Source of the DNA: Burkholderiales bacterium
GTDB taxonomy: Bacteria > Pseudomonadota > Gammaproteobacteria > Burkholderiales > Burkholderiaceae_D
Reading direction: 5' to 3'
DNA length: 11,259 bases
NCBI GenBank assembly: GCA_005800405.1
Contig: SYFN01000139.1
Location: 1 to 11,259, forward strand
Part shown: in pieces, positions 6,011 to 11,259 of the stretch
Position numbering within the stretch: the first letter of the stretch is position 1
Layout of the letters: each line of letters opens with the position of its first letter
Notes under the pieces: model-generated
Told to the model about the DNA's origin: nothing
Database searches by the model: none
What the model saw: the letters and a program-made list of their open reading frames with translations, nothing else
Made by a program: the position numbers and the translations under genes

Positions 6011-8061
6011 TCAGGCCGCTCTGGGTTTTTGCAACAATGCTTTGAGACCCGCCAACCTGTCCTGGGGCGTCATGATCTCGTGATCTGCGGGCAAGGCATC
6101 CGCTTCGTCGAGACGCATTTCCTTGATAAAGCGCGACACCTCGCAAGGAACGCTGTCGCGTGCGCGCTTGCGTTTCTTGCACCAGGTAAGGGTGAGACTG
6201 CGCTGCGCACGCGTGATACCGACATACATGAGACGGCGCTCCTCTTCAATACGCTGTGCGTGCAACTCAGCCGGCGCATCCGGATCACCCCTGTGCGGCA
6301 AGATGCCTTCTTCAACGCCCACCATGAACACATGACCAAACTCCAGCGCTTTGGCAGCATGCAGCGTAGACAGGCGAACGGCATCGGGCTCCTGATCGCG
6401 GCCCTCCAGCATACTCATCAGGGCCCCCATTTGAGTGAGTTCGATTAACGGTTTTTCAGGGCTATCAGCATCACGACCACCGTTACCCTTTTCTTTCAAC
6501 CATCCGGTAAAGTCGAGCACGTTTTGCCATTTTTCCTGCGCCTGTTCGTCATCGAATGTCGCATAGAGATAAGCTTCGTAGTCGATGGCTTTCATCAGGT
6601 CATCCAGCACGGCGCCGGATTTTCTCCGGTACCCGCGGCGCCGACGCGCATTGCACGGGCTTCAAGCTGGTTGATGAAATCGCCAAATTCGCGCAAGGGT
6701 GCGAACTGGCGTTCATTCATGCGCGCCTCAATGCCACCCTTGAAGACGGCCTCGAATAACGAGCATTGCCACTGCCGGGAGAATTCACTTAGCACTTCCA
6801 GCGTCGCCTGGCCCACGCCGCGGCGTGGCGTAGTCACCGCGCGGATGAATGCGGGATCATCATCAGCATTTGCAATGAGTCTGAGATAACTGATGATATC
6901 TTTGATCTCAGCACGATCAAAAAAACTCTGGCCACTTGACATCACATAAGGAATGCGCTCCCGACGCAAGGCTTTTTCAAGGGCGCGCGACTGGTGATTG
7001 CCTCGGTACAGAATTGCATAATCCGAAAATTTCGCGCGCCACTCAAACTTGTGGGCAGACAACATGATGGCTACCTGATCAGCCTCGGCTTCGTCATCGT
7101 CCATGGCCAGGACCTTGACCGGGTCGCCTGCGCCATGCTCGGGCCGAAGTGATTTCTCGAATAACTTGGGATTGTTAGCGATAACGGCGTTCGCTGCCCG
7201 AAAAATGCGGGTGCTGGAGCGATAGTTTTGCTTGAGCTTGATGAGCTTTAAATCGGGAAAATCGTCTTGAAGAATGCGCAGGTTTTCCATGGGCGCGCCA
7301 CGCCATGCATAAATCGCCTGGTCATCATCACCTACCGCGGTGAACATGGGCTTCTTGCCGGGGCCGGTCATCAGCAACTTCACGAGGTCATACTGACAGG
7401 CATTGGTGTCCTGATATTCGTCAAGCAACAGATATCGAAGCCGACGCTGCCAGCGGCCGCGTGCGGCCGCATCCTGACGAAACAGCTCGACCGGCAAGCG
7501 TATAAGGTCATCAAAATCGACGGCCTGATAACTGGATAAGGTCGCGACATAACTGCGGTAAGTGCGCGCGGCCTGATCCTCATCTTCGGTGCTCGCCTGT
7601 GCCAGTGCCTGCTCAGGTGTCAGTAATGCGTTCTTCCACAAGGACATGGCACTCTGAATTCGCCGAATGACGCCTTTGTCCGTGGTTGCCGCGAGCTCCT
7701 GCACGATAGCGCAGCAATCGGTGCTGTCCATGATGGAAAAGCGCTCTTTGAGGCCAAACGCCTGCGCTTCACGACGCAAAATATGGACGCCTAGTGAGTG
7801 AAACGTGGACACCGTCAGTTGTTTGGCCTGTCCGGGCTCACGCAGTAGTTTGCCGACCCGCTCGCGCATTTCGAGTGCGGCCTTGTTCGTAAAGGTCAGC
7901 GCGGCGATGTTGCGAGGTTCGTAGTTACAAGACTCGATCAGATGCACGATTTTCTGCGTAATGACGCGTGTCTTGCCCGATCCGGCGCCCGCCAATATGA
8001 GGCAAGGGCCATTGATGTAGTCGACGGCAATTCGTTGCGGAGAGTTGAGACCGTACTGCAT
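6011..8061 (-). pseudogene. rep: Rep DNA helicase with a single-base frameshift
   Basis: This is a UvrD/Rep superfamily 1A 3'-5' DNA helicase that helps replication forks pass obstacles. From the ATG at 8061 the motifs run GAGSGKT (25-31), TFTNKAA (56), DEYQD (214-218), GDDDQAIYAWRG (244-255) and LKQNYRS. The frame then stops at 6595-6597 after GTGENPAPCWMT. The next frame carries on at once as AVLDDLMKAIDYEAYLY, through motif V (TLHAAKALEF) and motif VI (EERRLMYVGITRAQ). E. coli Rep reads IAAVRDLIHGMDYESWLYE here, so one base is missing near 6611-6616. Restored length is about 683 residues, near the E. coli 673. An open extension from 8160 was rejected because the family starts close to LNSPQR and it collides with the divergent gene. 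It may be a sequencing error. Confidence 0.9.
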
Positions 8062-8159
8062 GAGTGCGTCGGCGTGAGGCAGGTGGGTAAGCGCAACATT
8101 GTATCGAAAGTCTAGCTGTCGGGCGTGATAAAGTCGCTGGACTCTACGAGGATGACGCA

Positions 8160-8642
8160 ATGAAATTCACCCATCTCATTGAAATTAACAATTTGGGTAA
8201 TCCCATGATTGCCCCACTCAGTCGCTCGCAACTGTGGCACGGACTCGTGTTGCGCGCGGAGCGCCCAACGCTGTTTCTGATTAGCCTCGATAGCTGCGAG
8301 ATTACGCAGCGTTCTGTAGAGGGCCTGTCACGCAGACTTCATTTCGGAAAACTGGAAATCGTTGATGAAGTGCGATTCAAGCTGCTGGATCAGGTTCACT
8401 ATCATGTGCCACAGCAAAACGACATCCCTGTTTCTGATTTGACGATGACAATAGAAGAGCCGCAAGCGGGTGCACTGTTTGTCAGATTTGCCTACGATGA
8501 TTACCTGGATACACCTGAAACCGCGGAACAAGGTTTTTACAACGACTTCCGGCGCAAGGCATATAAAGAGTCTGATATCGATACGATACGCATGATCCGT
8601 CAGCTGGCAGAAGAGGGTCAGTTGGACTCGCCAATGCAATAA
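8160..8642 (+). CDS. DUF1857/AtaL-like SRPBCC protein
   Basis: The product has 160 residues. It matches my memory of the DUF1857 (AtaL-like) branch of the START/SRPBCC fold: MKFTHLIEINN, RSQLWHGLVLRAERPTLF, LTMTIEEPQAGALFVRFAYDD, and the C-terminal YKESDIDTIRMIRQLAEEG. SRPBCC proteins form a helix-grip cavity for hydrophobic ligands; the ligand here is unknown and the protein is soluble. GAGG lies eight bases before the ATG. The gene is divergent from rep, with about 98 bases between the starts, and converges with priA. Confidence 0.85.
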   Translation: MKFTHLIEINNLGNPMIAPLSRSQLWHGLVLRAERPTLFLISLDSCEITQRSVEGLSRRLHFGKLEIVDEVRFKLLDQVHYHVPQQNDIPVSDLTMTIEEPQAGALFVRFAYDDYLDTPETAEQGFYNDFRRKAYKESDIDTIRMIRQLAEEGQLDSPMQ

Positions 8643-8750
8643 GACTGAGAGACGCTGCCAAAACCCGATGACCCTGTTGGGCCTGCGTTGCGCACGACTG
8701 CGGTGATTCGCGCCGCTCATATGCTTTAAGGTTCGTAGCTCGTATCGCAG

Positions 8751-8774
8751 TGACGACACGTTTTGTGTCCGTCA
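8751..8774. terminator. Hairpin between convergent genes
   Basis: TGACGACAC (8751-8759) pairs with GTGTCCGTCA (8765-8774), leaving one bulged C and a loop of GTTTT. It lies in the 192-base gap between the DUF1857 gene and priA, which run toward each other. A run of six T occurs 20-25 bases to the right but not directly after the stem. It may help to end transcription from one or both sides. The rest of this gap shows nothing convincing. Confidence 0.3.
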
Positions 8775-8834
8775 TATTGGGCTCTTGTCCGTGATTTTTT
8801 GAAGTACATGTTGGAAGCCGTATAAGTGTCAAAC

Positions 8835-10874
8835 TCAAATATCAATGGGGTCGACCTCGAGCGTCCACCGTATGCGAGTCGGTTGTTTGCGGAGTTCCTG
8901 CACCCAGCGCTTCAGAAAGTGTTGTAATGCGCCTCTCGCAGGTGACTCCAGCAGTAACTGCGCCCGTTCGACACCAGCGACACGCGTCATGGTCATCGGT
9001 ACTGGTTCATTGATGACAATCCCGGGGTGAGGTAACAACTCCCGCGCGTGCTGCAAAAATTCTAGCGCCATGTTCAGGGTCTTTGATTCTGCTCTGAGCA
9101 GGGCCTGAAAGACAAAGGGGGGCAAGCCCGCGCTGCTGCGCTCCTCCAGGGTGGCCGCTGCGAAGCCTGGAAAATCATGCGCAATCAACGCGCGGTACAG
9201 GGGATGCTGCGTGTAGCGGGTTTGAACCAGTACCTCGCTTTGCGACAGCTGCCCCGCCCGACCCGCTCTGCCTGCAACCTGCATGAGTTGCGCGAAAAGG
9301 CGCTCACCAGCCCGGTAGTCATGTGAAAACAATGCGGTGTCGGGGTTGATTACCCCCACCAGCGTTAGGCGCTGGAAGTCGTGTCCTTTGGCGACCATTT
9401 GTGTGCCGAGCAAGATATCGACCTCGCCGCGATGCACCGTTTCAAAGGCGGCTTGGGCGCTGCCTTTTTTGCGGGTGGAATCCGCATCGATGCGAAGCAC
9501 CCGCGCCTCGGGGAACAGTACGTGAAAGTGTTCTTCGATGCGTTGTGTGCCACGCCCTAGTGGCTGCAAGTTTACATTGCCGCAGGTGGGGCATGACCAG
9601 GGGATCTTGAGCTCGAGGCTACAGTGGTGACAGCGTAGTCGCCTCTCGGGTTTGTGCAGGACCATGAAGGCGGTACACCGCTGGCAATGGCTGATCCAGC
9701 CGCAGGCATCACAATGCACGACAGGAGCGTAGCCCCGACGATTGAGGAATAAAAGCGATTGTTCGCCGCGTGCCAATCGCGTGCGCAGGGCGTCGATTAG
9801 GGGCGGAGATAAGCCCTCGGTTGTCTTGATGCGCTCCATGTCGATCAGCGATATGGTCGGTAACACGGCTTGCGTCGCTGCGCGCTGGGCGAGCACTCGT
9901 TTTTTGTAACGCCCACTTTCGGCGTGATGCCAACTCTCCATGGACGGTGTTGCCGAGCCGATAACCACCGGAATATTCAGGTCACGAGCCCGCCAAATTG
10001 CCAAATCGCGTGCAGAGTAACGCAGGCCTTCCTGTTGTTTATACGAAGGATCATGCTCTTCATCGACGATGATGAGTTTCAGATTCGGCATGGAGGCGAG
10101 CACGGCGAGACGAGTCCCCAGCACGATGGATGCATAGCCCAAATGCGCTGATAGCCAGCTGCGGGTTCGCTCACCTTCCGGTAGCTGGCTATGTAGCGAA
10201 ACGATGCTCAAGCCGGGAAAGCGTGCGCGTATGCTGTTTTCCAGCTGCGGCGTCAGATTGATCTCCGGAACGAGTATCAGGACTTGCGCAAGCGTGCCCT
10301 GTCGTTGTTCGCGGTCGAGAATTTTTTCCGCGCTTCGCAGATAGACCTCGGTTTTTCCACTGCCGGTCACGCCGAAGAGCAAGGTGACGCCGTATTCGTT
10401 CGCTGCGCTGATGGCGCCCACTGCCGCTTGCTGCTCGGCATTCAGGTCAGGGCCCTTCGATGCCGTCGTGTTTGCTGCCAATGGGGGCGCTTCTGTCTTT
10501 TTCAAAGCGGCATTGAGTGCGGTGGCTTTCAGGGCTCTTAGATTTTTGGGAAGGCACGGCACCACGACCTCGCCCAGCGGGCGCTGATAGTAGTCTGCCG
10601 CGAATCGCGACAAGGCTACCCAATGCGACAACAAGGGCGGCAGTTGATGACGTATTTCCGTAACGTCGCGAATTTTTTCAGGCGCATAAACGCTGCTTTC
10701 TTGTACCGCAACGATGAGCCCGACGACTTCCCGGCGGCCGAATGGCACGAGCGCGAGTTGGCCGATGCAGGGTGGTGGATCGTCCGCCGATTTCGGCTGC
10801 CATCGGTAATCAAATTCGACGTCAAGCGGGGTGTCGAGCGCCAGTTTGAGAATGAGCGGAGTCAGTGGCGGCAT
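8835..10874 (-). CDS. priA: PriA primosomal replication-restart helicase
   Basis: The product has 679 residues, slightly shorter than E. coli PriA (about 730). PriA recognises stalled forks and reloads the replicative helicase. After the N-terminal DNA-binding domain come Walker A GVTGSGKT (168-175), DEEH (271-274), and a zinc-binding module with all eight cysteines (388, 391, 397, 400, 415, 418, 428, 431). The C-terminal helicase motifs include GRGTQRIEE, DILLGTQMVAKGHDF and QVAGRAGRAG. The gene looks intact. The start is either the ATG at 10874 or a TTG at 10880; the TTG is nine bases after AAAGG, so it is a real alternative. About 170 bases of leader separate it from the IS end. Confidence 0.95.
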   Translation of the reverse strand: MPPLTPLILKLALDTPLDVEFDYRWQPKSADDPPPCIGQLALVPFGRREVVGLIVAVQESSVYAPEKIRDVTEIRHQLPPLLSHWVALSRFAADYYQRPLGEVVVPCLPKNLRALKATALNAALKKTEAPPLAANTTASKGPDLNAEQQAAVGAISAANEYGVTLLFGVTGSGKTEVYLRSAEKILDREQRQGTLAQVLILVPEINLTPQLENSIRARFPGLSIVSLHSQLPEGERTRSWLSAHLGYASIVLGTRLAVLASMPNLKLIIVDEEHDPSYKQQEGLRYSARDLAIWRARDLNIPVVIGSATPSMESWHHAESGRYKKRVLAQRAATQAVLPTISLIDMERIKTTEGLSPPLIDALRTRLARGEQSLLFLNRRGYAPVVHCDACGWISHCQRCTAFMVLHKPERRLRCHHCSLELKIPWSCPTCGNVNLQPLGRGTQRIEEHFHVLFPEARVLRIDADSTRKKGSAQAAFETVHRGEVDILLGTQMVAKGHDFQRLTLVGVINPDTALFSHDYRAGERLFAQLMQVAGRAGRAGQLSQSEVLVQTRYTQHPLYRALIAHDFPGFAAATLEERSSAGLPPFVFQALLRAESKTLNMALEFLQHARELLPHPGIVINEPVPMTMTRVAGVERAQLLLESPARGALQHFLKRWVQELRKQPTRIRWTLEVDPIDI

Positions 10875-10921
10875 AGACAACGAGTTTGACCTTTGGGACT
10901 GCTACCGAAACGAAATGAAGG

Positions 10922-10989
10922 TTTTTTCAGGCTGATAAAGGCGGCCACGGGAACCCAGATACCCCTCGCCTGAAAAGCCCGTCGGCCGC
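10922..10989 (-). promoter_or_regulatory. Structured leader of priA with two competing stems
   Basis: On the plus strand, segment A (TTTTCAGGC, 10924-10932) complements A' (GCCTGAAAA, 10968-10976), and segment B (GCGGCCACGGG, 10941-10951) complements B' (CCCGTCGGCCGC, 10978-10989) with one bulged base. The order is A-B-A'-B', with an 8-base A-B link, 16 bases between B and A', and only one base between A' and B'. Such short links make a full double pseudoknot unlikely, so the two stems probably exclude each other. The segment ends about 48 bases before the priA start. I know no RNA family that matches; the role is inferred. Confidence 0.4.
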
Positions 10990-11049
10990 TCGATAGCAAG
11001 AATTTTGTCCGTGTAAGAACTTAAAGAAAAGCTTTTAAAATTGATTTAA

Positions 11050-11259
11050 GGAAGCGCTGAACAAATCCCTTTTACAAGGAACTTTACTCAGCAATTTTTG
11101 AACTGCCTAATTTTTGGGAAATTATTTTAAAAGTTTGTTAAAAACGCTGCGAATTTATCCGCTTTAAGCGGATTGTTCCGCTGCATCCCATTTTCAGGAC
11201 GCACCTTGGGCATGAAAGGCCATCAATCGTCGCTTGGCCAACATCAGATTGGCCAGACC
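11050..11259 (-). mobile_element. IS5-group insertion sequence, right (3') end, partial
   Basis: The element begins with GGAAGCGCTGAACA at 11050 and runs out of the window. The four bases before it (11046-11049) are TTAA, which fits the YTAR target of IS5-group elements. About 140 bases of AT-rich tail with the nested hairpin separate the end from the transposase stop. Orientation is opposite to the copy at 1-134. The flanking target bases differ between the two copies (CTAG and TTAA), which fits two separate insertions. Confidence 0.9.
11194..11259 (-). CDS. IS5-group transposase, C-terminal end only
   Basis: The visible 21 residues read GLANLMLAKRRLMAFHAQGAS, then a TGA at 11194-11196. IS5 transposases end with a similar leucine-rich segment (LAMLFTLANLF in IS5 itself), downstream of the last catalytic Glu. 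The catalytic DDE residues are outside the window. Transcription runs leftward, toward priA. Confidence 0.8.
   Translation of the reverse strand, partial: GLANLMLAKRRLMAFHAQGAS

Noticed and set aside
5781..6182. Minus-strand 133-codon open frame over the end of rep and the DUF2256 gene
   Set aside because: It is a different frame of two better-supported genes and rich in Arg and Ser, as shadow frames in GC-rich DNA often are.
8062..8160. N-terminal extension of rep to 8160
   Set aside because: The family begins near LNSPQR, and the extension would use the divergent gene's start region; the ATG at 8061 is preferred.
8482..8838. Minus-strand 118-codon open frame across the end of the DUF1857 gene
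   Set aside because: It lies largely antisense to a well-supported gene, has no recognisable domain, and its composition looks like a shadow frame.
1..11259. CRISPR array, defence island or prophage
   Set aside because: No regularly spaced repeats, Cas genes, phage structural genes or integrases are visible on either strand.

Overview
The window looks like chromosomal DNA from a proteobacterium, most likely a betaproteobacterium. The protein types point that way: a SlyX ending in -PPHY, an anchored cytochrome c5-like protein, Rep, PriA, and DUF2288, DUF2256 and DUF1857 family proteins. This is a judgement from protein flavour, not from a database search. Both edges lie inside near-identical, oppositely oriented ends of one IS5-group insertion sequence (1-134 and 11050-11259; 133 of 134 aligned bases agree). 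Each transposase reads inward, toward the genes of the window.

Left part, plus strand: an outer-membrane beta-barrel-like protein (335-1057), a secreted calcineurin-like phosphoesterase (1106-2065), a minus-strand tRNA-Arg(CCG) with encoded CCA (2290-2365), and a membrane-anchored monohaem cytochrome c (2560-3069).

Middle part, minus strand, in order of transcription: rep helicase (8061-6011), a 61-residue DUF2256 zinc-ribbon protein four bases after it, then a second unit made of an Xre/MbcA/ParS-type antitoxin, an overlapping RES-domain toxin, slyX, a DUF2288 protein and a YdcF/ElyC-like DUF218 membrane protein. The second unit starts behind a 24-bp nested palindrome that is a good candidate for the antitoxin operator. 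A toxin-antitoxin pair is therefore placed at the head of a run of ordinary small genes.

Right part: a plus-strand DUF1857/AtaL-like SRPBCC protein divergent from rep, and priA on the minus strand convergent with it. The 170 bases between priA and the right-hand IS hold two long overlapping complementary segments (9 bp and 11 bp) in an A-B-A'-B' order, so a priA leader RNA could form two competing folds.

Two genes are broken by single-base frameshifts: slyX at a run of seven A, and rep at a GC-rich palindrome. Both restore convincingly with one base changed, so they are sequencing errors, recent mutations, or (for slyX) possible slippage. Most of the window is conserved housekeeping content. 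The parts most worth a second look are the priA leader, the toxin-antitoxin-led operon, the two frameshifts and the IS frame.
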